DNA from: Luzula sylvatica
Taxonomy: Eukaryota; Streptophyta; Magnoliopsida; Poales; Juncaceae
Direction: 5' to 3'
NCBI GenBank assembly: GCA_946800325.1
Contig: OX326957.1
Location: forward strand, 63,927,570-63,991,569
DNA length: 64,000 bases
Below the pieces are notes generated by a model, which did no database searches, was not told the DNA's origin, and worked only from the letters and a program-made list of their open reading frames with translations. The position numbers and the translations under genes are program-made. Numbering within the stretch: the stretch's first letter is position 1; the number at the start of each line of letters is the position of its first letter. Positions 12,190-23,728 of the stretch are shown in pieces.

Positions 12190-13384
12190 TTATTTATTTT
12201 CCACAAAATTAGACAGAGCCAAAAGCCAAAAGCCAAAATGTAACAATACAAGATGAACCAAACCACAGCCACGTGTGCCAGAATAAACACATGAAATGGT
12301 CCTTGTGCACGAAGTGAGGCCCATTAGACAAGCTGACTGCCTAAATGATAAAGTTGAGCCACGCCGGACCGCCAGCCGCCACCTACTCACTCTTCTTTGC
12401 ACCATCATTCCGGTCCCACACATCTCCACTCATCTTTGCCTCCTTTCTCAAACCATTTACGTACCAATACCATTTGAAATGCCAGTTTATTTGGGATCCA
12501 TGTAATTTTTCTTTCTCGATCGTGTCAAACTTCTATTTGGAGAAATGTCACCGTCAAAATCTTAGGTCGGTTCGATAGTGGGTCCGAAACATAGAACGAA
12601 TGATTGTTAAAAACCAGCCCAACCAACCAGGTTTAAACCCCAAGGATTTTCACGAAGCAATTGCGTTTGTGCAATTCTGAGACTATGATTTTGTATGATT
12701 ATAATAAGATTTACTCTTTCGATAGACAAAATGATGCCACGAGGATATTTAGGGTTCAGGCTTCACTTGCTTACAATATACCGTTTTGCGATAACGAATG
12801 CCTGCACTGATTTAAAAAGATTATCATAATAGATATGGTAGATATAGTTATCGAGTGTGTATATAGTGCAAATATTTGTATTCCTAATCAACCTATAATG
12901 CAATTATATATTATAAAATATAAACTTTATTTACTCACTACTGGTATGGTACAATAGTCAAAAATCAAATTAGTTAACATAATGAGGCATGATGATTCAT
13001 GTTGTGATGCATGGTGAACTTTTGCATTCTAGAATCACAAGTGGAGCAGATCTGGGTCCTCCTGTTCATCCCTTTTGCTTATTTGGCATTATTTCATCTT
13101 CCTTTTTATCCTGGAAGCCAGGGGGAATAAAAAAGAAATTGAAATAAGAGTAGTCTTCCTGACTCAACTCAAAGCTAGTGGCCCTTTTTATAACTCCGTT
13201 TGCCCTATCCCGTTCCCTAACTTTCTCTCTCTAGTCTCTACCCATCTTTTCTTTTTGCAGTAATAGGGAGTAGGGTTAGTGAGAGAGAAACATTGTGATA
13301 ATAGTCTCTATCTGTGGCGGGTGGAGGTGGTGGCGGTTACGGTGAACTAAACACAAACCAAAAAGGAAAAGGAAAGAGAGAACT
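12190..13384. other. Intergenic region, distal NAC upstream region
   Basis: No coding sequence with recognisable homology. Short frames on both strands at 12190-12578 overlap each other and show no domain. It may contain distal control sequence of the NAC gene, but nothing specific can be shown. Confidence 0.3.
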
Positions 13385-13394
13385 ATATATATAA
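13385..13394 (+). promoter_or_regulatory. Candidate TATA box of the NAC gene
   Basis: TATATATAAG is followed about 30 bp later by a CT- and GA-rich leader-like region. If used, the NAC transcript would carry a leader of about 1 kb, possibly with an intron; GAG|GTGAGAAG near 13612 resembles a donor. This is inference: no transcript evidence is available. Confidence 0.3.
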
Positions 13395-13800
13395 GAGTCG
13401 TTTTCCTTCCATTTTTCCTGGATCTTAGCCTTTGCCTACAATTCATCTCTGTGAAAGCTAGAGAGAGAAATCTCATAATAGTAGGATTTGGGATTACGAC
13501 TCATTTTCTTATTGTTTTGTTCTTTCCTATTTAATGCCATTGTTATGCTATGCCCAGATATTTATTTTAGAGCGAGCTCATGTGCTTTTTCATCTAGGGA
13601 TCTGTTAGGTCGAGGTGAGAAGGAAGAAAAGTAAGCGAAGAGACGATTTGAATAGTGCTCAAGTCCCGAGGTATTTGTCGACCAAAAGAGAAGAGAAAGC
13701 TAATTAGGGCAGAAAGGTCACATTGTGTTTGTCTCCTACTAGGCGAGTCTAGCCGACTTTGGAGAACAAGCGTGATTTGTTTCTTCTTATATTAACTACT

Positions 13801-13805
<5 letters not shown>

Positions 13806-13841
<36 letters not shown>
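13806..13841. repeat. (CT)18 microsatellite upstream of the NAC gene
   Basis: A pure CT run about 620 bp before the NAC start codon, in the presumed leader or promoter. CT/GA tracts are binding sites for plant BPC/GAGA factors. A similar run precedes the YABBY gene at 51636-51670. Confidence 0.8.
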
Positions 13842-13842
<1 letters not shown>

Positions 13843-14464
13843 GCGTACGCATGCTTAGACAAAGATACGGAAAAAATATGGAAACCTATTTTAAACTGGA
13901 AATACTTAGGATCGATGTTGAGGAAGAAGGAAACCTTTTATCGGCCTTTCATATGTTCTTAGCAGTTCAATGCCTGTGAATTACTTCAATTTGTTCTTTT
14001 CTTTGCAAATAAATAAATAAATATTTTTTTCTATTTAGCTTATTTCTTAATCTTTATCATCCTAGCTTTATACTAAAGTAAAGAGTAGTCTTAATTAAGA
14101 AGGATGATTTCATTTCTAGAAAAAATGGGGACCCGAGCATGATTAAAGATATGAATTATGATCATCCATTACAAATTACTTCATGTACTAATTGTAGTTA
14201 CTATTTACTCAAGAAAAAGAAAAAAAATCTTATGTTGATATCAATCTACAGAAATGTTTGTTATGTTTGCAATACAAAAAATCATAAATTCCATTATGTA
14301 GGAGAAGAGATATGAGGTTTAGTTAGTCGATCTCGGATCAAAATTTGTTCCGTAAATATCAAGTTTGTTAACTATCCTTATTATCATATGGAATCTAAGC
14401 TCACTGACCTAATTCAATTGCATGGTTGACAGTTGCAAATACATCCGATCCGAGTACCAAGAAG

Positions 14465-15692
14465 ATGAATAATTTTTCGCACGTGCCCCCAGGTTTCCGT
14501 TTCCATCCAACGGATGAAGAACTTGTTGACTACTACCTTCGCAAAAAGATGGCGTCCAAGAAGATCGACCTTGATATCATAAGAGATGTTGATCTATACA
14601 AAATTGAGCCTTGGGACCTTGAAGGTACATAAATTTATCGATATTATCAGAAAGAGTGATCATATGAAGCTCCCTTACGGTCTCCTCGTTATACTGATGA
14701 GGTGCCATGTATGTAGTAATCCCATTTAACATGAGAGCACGCATTAAATAAATAGATTCTATTTAACACATATAACATATATTTTTTGTTTGATTTATCA
14801 CTATTTGCAACAAAATGGACACATAATTTCCATACTAATTTAATCTAGTAAACCTAATGCATTTGTCTCTTAAACACAGAACTTTGTAAACTAGGAACAA
14901 AAGAGCAGAACGAGTGGTACTTCTTCAGCCACAAAGATAAGAAATATCCAACGGGGACCCGTACAAATCGAGCTACCACGGCTGGATTTTGGAAGGCTAC
15001 TGGACGCGACAAGCCAATTTATTCGAAGAACAGTTTGGCCGGAATGAGAAAAACCTTGGTCTATTATAAAGGTCGAGCACCGAATGGGCAGAAGTCAGAC
15101 TGGATCATGCACGAATACCGTCTCGAAACAAATGAAAATGGAACTCCACAGGTAATAATATAAAACTTTAATGATAAAACATGAATATCACAACATCATG
15201 TTCTATTTGCACAAAATATAGGAAGAAGGATGGGCAGTGTGTAGAGTTTTCAAAAAGAGAGTACCAACCATGAACCGAGTCATAGAGGATTCACCATGCT
15301 GGTTCAATGATCATGTTGGGTTCATGCAAGAACTTGACTCGCCGAGGCAAATGGTTCAGCATCCGAACATGGTTTATCACAACCATCTTTACTCTTGCAA
15401 GCCTGAACTAGAGTTGCACCACCTTCTACCACACGAACCCTTTCTACAATTACCTCAACTAGAGATACCCAATAGGCTCGAAACATATATTACAACCGAA
15501 GATTCGACTCAGAATGTAACGGATTGGAGGGTTCTCGATAAGTTCGTGGCATCTCAGCTAAGCAACGACAATGGAACGAATAGAGAACCGACATGTTCAG
15601 GCACTGCTCAAGTTTTTCATATAGAGGATAAACAAGAAGCTTTGTTAGATTATGCTTCGACATCGAGTGGCCAAAATGATCCATGGGAATGA
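14465..15692 (+). CDS. NAC transcription factor, VND4/5/6 type
   Basis: Three exons: 14465-14624, 14880-15151 and 15222-15692, GT-AG introns, 300 residues, complete. The start [20 protein letters not shown] is in frame with the NAC domain. Subdomains A-E follow: [19 protein letters not shown] (residues 6-24), [42 protein letters not shown] and [10 protein letters not shown], ending CRVFKK near 155. The C-terminal part holds LQLPQLE (about 219-225, the LP box) and [13 protein letters not shown] (about 245), both typical of VND proteins, and ends in a Trp-containing acidic tail. VND factors are nuclear master switches for xylem vessel differentiation and secondary walls. The DYYLRKK and HVPPGFRF wording points to VND4/5/6 rather than VND7 or NST. 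At 300 residues it is shorter than most relatives. Convergent with the TL20.3-like gene. Symbol withheld because VND4 and VND5 cannot be separated by eye. Confidence 0.93.
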
Positions 15693-16086
15693 CCTCAAAG
15701 TATATGAAAAAAAGAAGGAAATTAAGTTAATTAATATCTCATCGTGATGTTGTCATGTACATAATAAACTTATAAAGAATCTCATATATAGTTTCTTTGT
15801 AGGTAATTGGTGAATTAATAAGGTTATATGTAGCTAAATGGTTAAGCTAAGAACCACTGACTAGGCATTTGTAAAAACAAAAAAGGTCTTGCAGGCTTGC
15901 CAATTTGAGTGCATTTGCACAGGCCCATAATATATATGGATGGCTATTTTCAGTCCAATATGATGTCTAATATATGTAATGTACCAAATGTTTGATAATT
16001 AATGCAAAACATTGTTGTATTTATTACCAATTATACACTCATCTATCTTCATATACATACATTATAATTATACATGTACATTAAGT
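15693..16086. other. Convergent 3' spacer between NAC and TL20.3-like genes
   Basis: Both 3' ends share this 394-bp AT-rich gap. An AATAAA-type signal for the NAC transcript is at about 15764. No other feature is visible. Confidence 0.5.
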
Positions 16087-17398
16087 TCATTTAACATCAC
16101 AAAGACCAGAGGATTCATCGCAAAAACCATCTCGATCGAGCATTTTAGGCGGAGGTGAACTAAGAAGAGGCGAAGAAGGGCTGCCATATGCACTTCTACG
16201 GCTATTACCGCATCCTAAACTTGTTCTCGTACTCACTCCCGTTATACTATTCGTCCCACTCGCATACTTACACAATGCCTTCCAAATAAAAATAAATCGA
16301 AGATCAAAATCGGGCCCAAAGCCCAAAATAACACCCAATAAGATAAGAAAAGGATCATATCACATTATTCTCAATTTATTGAATGTTTTATTCGAAATGA
16401 ACCTGCTTGGTAGTTAGGTCAAGAACTGCATCACTAAAATCAGCACCTTCGATTACTGCACCACCAAGATCACTTCTTGTAAGTACCGTCCTCGCTAGCA
16501 CCGCATTTGTCAAATTAGCCTCATTAAGTACCTAATCATATAAATATTTACTTAACTTAATAACCATAGTATATTATTTTTAGTTTATAAATTACCATGC
16601 GATCCATCAAGGTGTCGCTCAAATCGGCACCTAAATATATAAATGAACATTATTACGAGTTAAAAGCAATATATGGGTTACGAAATTAAGTAAGGTTGAT
16701 TTTGATTTACCAGTGAAGTTTGCTTTGTAAGCAACGGCTTTTTCAAGATAAGCACCATTAAATGTCGAACCGCTAAAGTTCGATTCCCTCATATCCGCAG
16801 ATGTGAAATTAGCTCGTCTGGTAATTGAATCAAATTAATTTGTAATTGTCTTTTATCTTCTCTCAAATTAAATGAGAGAGTAAGAGGAATCACCTGAAAT
16901 TCTCGTTTACATGCACAGTCTTCCTACAGAGCAAGCAAAAACAGATTAAAATATACGCAAATTTCAATAAATTTGTGGAGAATTTGAATAAATTTACGTG
17001 CTCGTACTTGAGATCCGCGTTGCCAAATTGGGCCGCAGAACCAATTCCAAACTCGCCACGTTGATCCGCCTCGAACTTATTAAGATCCGCCATTACCGGC
17101 AATGGCCCTACCGCACTTATCCCCACAATAGTCGCGGCCAATGCAGTCGATAGAACAGCACGCCATTTCTTTCGTTCTTCAGCACCTTCACGAAATCAAA
17201 GTCACTAATTATACATTCCTTCAATCGAATTGCATCAATGAGGGAACAATAGAGATAATAATTGAAAGAAAAAAGTAAATACGTACTGCTAACTTGGCAA
17301 ACAACGGTTGTGGGTCGAGACCGAGCGAAGCTGCGAGGGTCACAAGAAAGGGTTTTGGGCACGATGGTAGTAAACAATGATGTCGACGAGAGAGTCAT
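16087..17398 (-). CDS. TL20.3: TL20.3-like thylakoid lumen pentapeptide-repeat protein
   Basis: Seven exons on the minus strand: 17398-17287, 17185-17008, 16923-16894, 16817-16711, 16630-16596, 16531-16403 and 16278-16087. All introns are GT-AG and the frame closes to 260 residues plus stop. Exon 1 is a Ser/Thr/Arg-rich chloroplast transit peptide. Exon 2 adds a basic-hydrophobic stretch (RKKWRAVLSTALAATIV) ending PVMA|DLNK, a typical second signal for lumen targeting. The mature part has pentapeptide repeats of the A(D/N)LXX type (ANFTSADMRESNFSGSTF, GADLSDTLMDR, SDLGGAVIEGADFSDAV), which form a right-handed beta helix. The C-terminus has four Cys (ALCKY, LGCGN, FCDE, LCDVK) able to form disulphides. 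It resembles Arabidopsis TL20.3 (At1g12250); the biochemical role of that protein is unclear. Exon 3 is only 30 nt. I start at the ATG at 17398. Confidence 0.92.
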
Positions 17399-19106
17399 GG
17401 CGCCTATAAACAAGAAGAAAATTCAGAGAAAAGTTCGTAATACTTACTACTGTACTGGACTGGACGAAGAAGAAGGAGAAGGGCCGTGGCTCTCGCGCGG
17501 ACACGTATCCCATCCTCAAGTACTTAGATACTATCTATGCCAAAATACGAAGAATTTAATGGGCTTTAGATGGGCCAATAATATTACGGCCCATAAATAA
17601 ATAAATGGGTTGAATTTGATAGGAAAATTGCATGTTTATTTATCTATATTTATATAATCTTTTGGAAAACGACAACTATTTGAAAACCAATGACAGTTCA
17701 TCGTAGCAGCAAAAAGGTAGATGAGAATGAATGAATGATTTCATAACAATATCTAATTTTAAATACTTTGAAAGATATGTGATGCAAAATCACACAAGTA
17801 TGAACAAATATTAAACAAATAAATATACTTTTGAACCGTTATCCCAATTCTTGATGAGATGAAGCATCACATCAAATAATTGGAGTCATGTCAATTGCCA
17901 TGCATGCACTTCCCTACACAAACGGCCCTTCTGTCTTGTTCCCATGCTTATGCTTAATTCCACCATTTTTATTTTCTCAAATCTTCCCCCACATGAACAG
18001 AGGATAGAAGATCAAATTAATGGAGAAAAGTGTTTGTCTCCCTGTATTCATTGCGGGGATACACAGCACAGTAATGACTCTTTTTATTTTATTCTGTTTT
18101 GAAAGCAAATTCTAGTTCGTTGAGTATTCAAAGTTCTCATTGCTATAAATTATTACTCATGAAGAAAGCCTGCATGCATGTAAAGGAGGAGGAACAATAA
18201 GCTGCACATCTACAATTCAAAAAATAAAAATAAAATAAAATAAGCTGCACATAAAGTAACTCAATTTTTTTTTTTTTTTTACCAAATGTGATTATACTTC
18301 AATATTATATACAGTATAATGCAGCATTCAATTGATACTATAATTATCAGACCAAGAAACACTCGTATATAAATACTATAAGTATTTGTAGGGTATTGCT
18401 AATGCTCTCCATTCTTATTGCACTCCCAACCGTACATTTTAACCAAGGAACGCCCCGTGGCAAAAACACATGCGTAAAAAAAAGCGTGGACAAAAAAAAT
18501 AGATGAGCGATCGTTTTTTTGGGCAGTGTCCAATATACTTTCCGTCTTCAGATTCAAGTAGTTGTTTTTGTACTTTTAAACTACATATTTATATATTTTT
18601 AAATTGAAAAAAATATAATTAACAATAGAGTTGTATCCATAGTACAGAAAAATGCAAATATTTAGGTAGTTGTTTTTATAATAGATTAAAGATAGGCCTC
18701 GAGTACTTGAAAACCTGGGACCAGACCTGCGGACAGTGGCCAACTCCGAAATGCAATTCTCCGAACAGTGAGGACAGTGAATAACATACGGTCATTTGCA
18801 GTGCATTTCAATGAAGTGCAAAATCAATTTTCTTATTTGTATATGCATTTGTACACATATACGATGGATACATATCAAAATGCTCATATAAAATATTATT
18901 TAAGTATTAGAAAATATAAATGTTTATATCAAAAGAAGTCTATATCTTTTGATAAAAATGGTACACATATAAAAAAATATTGCAAAAGGACATGTAAGCA
19001 TAGTCAGCTTATAATTGAGTTAGATGAATATCGAACCATTTCAACTATTGTCTATTGACCCACTAACTTGTTGTTGATCCGGGGAAATGAATTTCGAAAA
19101 GAGCAG
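17399..19106. other. TL20.3-like promoter side and AT-rich spacer
   Basis: The first 150 bp contain the leader and promoter of the minus-strand gene. Beyond that there is no supported gene. A frame at 18768-19058 has no recognisable domain; its segment around 18800-18830 (GTGCATTTCAATGAAGTGCA) closely resembles one at 48606-48630, so it probably belongs to an unnamed dispersed repeat. Confidence 0.35.
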
Positions 19107-19345
19107 TGATGTGCATCCCCCCAAACCTACACTTGGAGACTTGATGACATGGATAAGAATTAACACCTTAAGAATTAACACACAAAAACATGATTTAACA
19201 TCTTATTTTGGTGTTCAATCATAAAATAAGATACTAAAAGCGCAAATTAAGATGTTAAATCATGTATTTGTGTGTTAATTTTTGAGGTGTTAATCGTTAT
19301 CCACGTCATCAAGGCTTGGGGGGAGGGGAGTAGGGGATGTACAAC
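19107..19345. mobile_element. TTAACA-type palindromic MITE
   Basis: The left arm (GATGTGCATCCCC, CTTGATGACATGGATAA, AATTAACACCTT) and the right arm reversed (GTTGTACATCCCC, CTTGATGACGTGGATAA, GATTAACACCTC) pair over roughly 100 bp, meeting around ATGATTTAACATCTTA. Best-preserved copy of the family also at 3718-3923. No target duplication could be fixed. Confidence 0.65.
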
Positions 19346-19673
19346 ATTTTCCTTTCGAAAAATAATAGAATGCAGACTTGCATGTTTTGGAGGTCACAAC
19401 ACAAGGACAATAATAACAAAAGATCAAGAGATCAAAAGAAAGACAAACGGCTGCAAGGGTACCCCATTAGTTGAGTCGAGGATCACATGGTCCAATTATC
19501 ATACTTTAATTCAGACTGTATCACCTGTCATTTCATTTCATACAATGATCTGACACAACATTATCAGTAGCAAAAATATCTATATATACTTGCATACTTG
19601 TAATTTCCACTTATTATACAAACCTACAACCAACATATGTAGCAATTGTCCAATATTAAACTTGGGCTCTTGG

Positions 19674-20160
19674 TAGGGGTGCGAACGAAGCTCATACAGT
19701 CGAACAATAGTCATATTATATTTTCGTATTAACAAAATTCCTACCATTTAAATGTTTCATTTTCTCATACCATATATTTTGTTTTATTTGGAACTTATTC
19801 AATAATTTCTTAAACTCATTCACGGATATTTTAATAAGCCGACTAATGATTGTATATTTGTATTAGGACGACCTCGACTCAAAGATCGCTCGAACAAAAC
19901 TCGTTCGAAAATTGGATCGAACGAACTCGAGAAGAGCCGAGCCGAGCCGAGCCCGAGCTGGGTCATGCTTGTCTCGAGCTAGCTCCAGTTTGAACATTTA
20001 TATATATAAACCCAAGAAGTATAATTTTTTCGAGCCGGGTCGAGCTGACTTGAGTTTTTTGTTCAAGTCGAGCTCGAGCTGAAAACCCCAACTCGAACAC
20101 ATATTTTGAGCTGAGACTCGGCTCTCTGTTCGTTCGAACTCGACTCGTTGCCAGCCCCAA
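19674..20160. mobile_element. GAGCTCGAG-type hAT-like element
   Basis: The termini GGGGTGCGAACGAAGCTC and, reversed, TGGGGCTGGCAACGAGTCG are imperfect inverted repeats. The interior is dense in GAGCCGAGCC, TCGAGCT and CTCGAACTCG. The reading frame at 19963-20160 merely translates the repeat. Relative of 10287-11840. Confidence 0.5.
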
Positions 20161-22125
20161 TTTAGATTGACCAGTTAGTTTTTTCCTCCAAGCAGTTATT
20201 GTGTAAATTTATGATTTTAAATATTGAAATTGAAGAAAACTTCATATTTTTTTTAATAAATTTCAATTTGCGAAAAAGAGAAAATTCCATTTTTTTTATT
20301 CTTCGCATTCTTACTTGAAAATACTAAAAAAATCCAAAATTATTTTCACTGAGAGCTCGAGAGGACATTGAGCTGCCTCTGCAAATAAATATAGTATCCG
20401 CCATAGTTCGAAAAATCGAAAAATCGAAAACTCGACACCCCTCGACCTATATCAGAGGGGAGTTATTTTGGAATGCGCTTAAGAACTCGTTGAGTTTGTG
20501 GCACAATAACTCGATTGTTTATAGTCAAATATTATTTTGCACATAATGTCAATATTAAAACAATTAAACAAGAAAGAAAAAATAATGCCATGTAAAAATG
20601 TATAAATAATTAAGACATCTCAAATAAAATATATAACTTATGACATCAATACATAACACAAATAAGTGAATATAATATGTATTATTTTATTTAATATTTG
20701 GAAAAACAAAATTGTTTATGTCAACTGTCGAGGGTCGTTTTTGCACAACAAAAGATTTTTTTTATAATTAATATAGTATTGGATAAATAGGGGTATCGAT
20801 CCACGAGTAAATAAGCAAGTTAATTAAGATTATTAATTCAGAAATTTATAATAATTACTTCAAATTCGCAAGTTTTGTTTGTTATTATATTCAAGAAATA
20901 TGATCAAAATGTGGTACAATTCAGAGTTAAGAATAAAAAATTATGGATGAATTACAAATCAGTCCCTGAAACTTAATGAAAAAGCCCCAGTAAAATTTGT
21001 CAACAGAATGTTGTTCTGGACTGAATTATAAATTCGATAACTTTCAATACAAAACTCTAAATGATTTTAATTCGGTATAGAATTGAAGCATGGAACTAAC
21101 AAAAGATATTGGTGAACTTGGTTTGATCTAAAAGGATCTAAGTATTTCACATTTCATGCAAAAATTTAGATACATGCAAAGATTCACACACTCTTACAAT
21201 TAAGTCCTTAATCCAGAGAATAAACTCCAATATTCAAAAATCAATATCAATTAGAAAAGTCAACAAATTTGGATTAGTCAGTAACAGATTGAAATAAAAT
21301 GTTTGATATTGAATATTAATTAACTGGGTTGATCCAGATAAATTTACAAATCAATTAAAAATAACCAAGAAAAGTGCTCTTTAAATTAAAATTCTGAAAG
21401 ATTAGGTTAAAAACTGTTTTCAGAAGTATTGTTCCTCAAATTTGGGATATCATTTATCCCAATGTTGATTATTAAATGAAATGAGATTGATTTTAACTAA
21501 AATTATGGTGGTAATACTATCTGAAAAAAGTTTTTGTTTGATTTAAAAAGATCTCGAAATACTCACAAAAAATACAACAAGAGGGCCAGATGAAATCACA
21601 GAAATTGCAGAATAGGTCGGAGGGGCATTTTGGGAATCAATATTAATTTAACCACTAATCAAATTAGAATTATGTTTAAATTACTTTGAAGAGTTAATGT
21701 AGATCTACAAGAAAATATTTTTAGTTTACTTTGAAAAGATCTAATTAAATTAATATTTAATTCATAAAATGGCTCTCTGAATTGTCAGAAATTAGGGTTT
21801 TTTGACTAAAAAATTCCAAATAAAATCAAATAAAATCCAGAAAAATTAGAAAAATGGTCAAGATCAATAATCAAACTCAGATGAACACAAATCAACTATT
21901 TTTACACAAGATTCAATGTAGATAAAATTTAAAACCTAAAATTACACAAAATAAAAGGTAGAATAAACCGAATTGGGAGAGCCAAGCCTTGAAATAGATC
22001 CTTCTTGACTTCTTCATGATGTGTAGAGGTGGTGGATGAAATGCAATGCTCGAATTGGTTGTGAGAGCCTTGAATTTGGACTGATCCAGAATAAATCTGA
22101 ACCAGCATATGCCAGAAGATGGTCT
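20161..22125. other. Left part of an older sequence split by three LTR elements
   Basis: AT-rich, no coding frame recognised. From about 20730 on it appears to be one unit that continues after each retrotransposon at 27938, 36268 and 44538. The text around 20790 (GGTATCGATCCACGAG) hints at a degraded repeat, but I could not classify it. Confidence 0.35.
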
Positions 22126-22500
22126 TGTTGGTTCAAATTTCCTAGGGTTTGATTATCTCAAAATAATGTCGATACTACTAACGAATTTGTGTAAGCATCA
22201 ATTGTAGAGATAGAAGATGTAACTCACAAAAGAATCAAAAGAAGAATCAAGTCATCGGAAGTCAAGACTATGAAGAAACGATGACATGAAAGCGCATGAT
22301 CAAGATGTCGAAGAATCGCGAAGATACACATATATCAAGACATCGAAGATTCCGCAAGTTGGGGTATCACACAAATCACCAAAACAATGTATAGGTATCC
22401 CTAAACTTGTTTATGAATTATTAAGCTCAAAATTAGTCAAATTAATATATTCGAAATTCATCAAAATGATGAAATAATAAATCAGGCTGATAGTAGGATG

Positions 22501-23053
22501 TCCGTTATAACGGAACTCATTGTCCGTTACAACGGACATGCTCGTCCTATTCAAGATTGGAAAACACAGTATAGTCCGTTACAACGGATCAACCAGTCCG
22601 TTGTAACGGACACCACGTAAGCGTTGTAACGAAATAATGTCCGTTATCACGCTAATTAAATCCAAACTTGAAGGGTGTCACAGAACTATGTCCGTTACAA
22701 CGGACATATATGTCCGTTATAATGGACATTGAATTCACTTAAGTATAACACTTTCCTCTCCATGTCCGTTGTAACGGATCAACCAATCCGTTACAACGGA
22801 AAGCCTCTCAACGTTGTAACGGAGTATTCTCCGTTATAACGCAAATTAAAATCAAAACTGAAGTGAAGTCACAGTATGAGGTCCGTTGTAACGGACTTGT
22901 CAGTTCATTGCAACGAACTTCCTAACACAGACTTCCGTTATAACGGACATGTATTCCGTTGTAACGGACTGTGTAATAATTCGAATATAACAGCCGTAAC
23001 GGCTAGTTTGACTTATGGTCCGTTACAACGGACTTGCAGTCCGTTGTAACGGA
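22501..23053. repeat. Palindrome array TCCGTTRYAACGGA in U3 of the 5' LTR
   Basis: About 19 whole or mutated copies lie in 553 bp. Centres are TACAAC, TGTAAC or TATAAC, so units alternate in orientation or are perfectly self-complementary. Spacers are of irregular length, unlike a simple tandem satellite. Each unit contains two inverted AACGG cores, the core bound by plant MYB3R and related MYB proteins. The array ends about 40 bp before the TATA box, the position expected for an enhancer. Function is inference. Confidence 0.85.
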
Positions 23054-23094
23054 CTATGCAGAAAAAGCAAATTAAGGGAAGGGTCTATGTGTTA

Positions 23095-23102
23095 TATAAA
23101 TA
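23095..23102 (+). promoter_or_regulatory. TATA box of the Copia A LTR
   Basis: TATAAATA lies directly downstream of the palindrome array and about 30 bp upstream of a CT-rich likely start region near 23125. The 3' LTR keeps the same motif near 27677 with one base changed just before it. Confidence 0.7.
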
Positions 23103-23669
23103 GAACTCTTCCCTTATTCTCTCTCATCATCTCAACTAATATAATTTCCCAATCAAAAGAGAGAATCCTAGCTTTAAATCTTGAGCTTAATCATCTAAAC
23201 ATTCTTAGAGATTATCAGATCCAATTTCAAATCCACTACTAAACGATTCCCAACTTGCGTGACCGATCACGACTAGTTCGTTAGTAGTACAATTGTAATA
23301 GGCTAGTTACTATTTGTAAAGCCCGCCATTGATCGATCATTTAGTGTAAATCGATCAAGGCAAAACCTTGTAATTGCTTGAGTTGGATATTCAATCGAAA
23401 GCCGAAAAGGCGCAAGGGCATCCCGGAGACGTAGGTACTTGCAATCAATCGAGTCGGTCGATTGAGCAAGTAGCCGGTGAGTTAAAGCTACAAAGCAACC
23501 ACCCACCGAACTCCGTAAACAAATATCGCGTGTTATTTGTTTCGGTATTGTATTTCTTTATCTAATTTATTTACGCTTCCGCACCAAATTGTATTTGTAT
23601 CCATTACCGCGAAAATTGGACCTTAGGATTACCTATTCACCCCCCTCTAGGTCTCAATTAAACAACAAT

Positions 23670-23681
23670 TGGTATCAGAGC
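23670..23681 (+). promoter_or_regulatory. Primer binding site of Copia A
   Basis: TGGTATCAGAGC, the usual plant Copia site complementary to initiator tRNA-Met, two bases after the LTR end. Confidence 0.9.
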
Positions 23682-23728
23682 AAAATACTAACCGTCCTTT
23701 TTAGTAAGCGACAACTTGTATAACGATT

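Larger units (their letters stand above)
22126..23667 (+). repeat. 5' LTR of Copia A (1542 bp)
   Basis: It begins TGTTGG and ends AACAACA. The U3 part carries a 553-bp array of TCCGTTRYAACGGA units, then the TATA box at 23095. It matches the 3' LTR except for a 311-bp segment (about 23180-23490) present only here. Confidence 0.93.

Noticed and set aside
13276..13476. Minus-strand 66-codon frame with a hydrophobic segment
   Set aside because: No known family and no conserved peptide motif, and it overlaps the presumed leader of the NAC gene on the other strand.
17262..17600. 112-codon plus-strand frame
   Set aside because: Antisense shadow of exon 1 and the promoter of the TL20.3-like gene.
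22501..23053. CRISPR-like array
   Set aside because: Repeats are short palindromes with irregular, non-unique spacing inside a plant LTR, and the setting is eukaryotic nuclear DNA.
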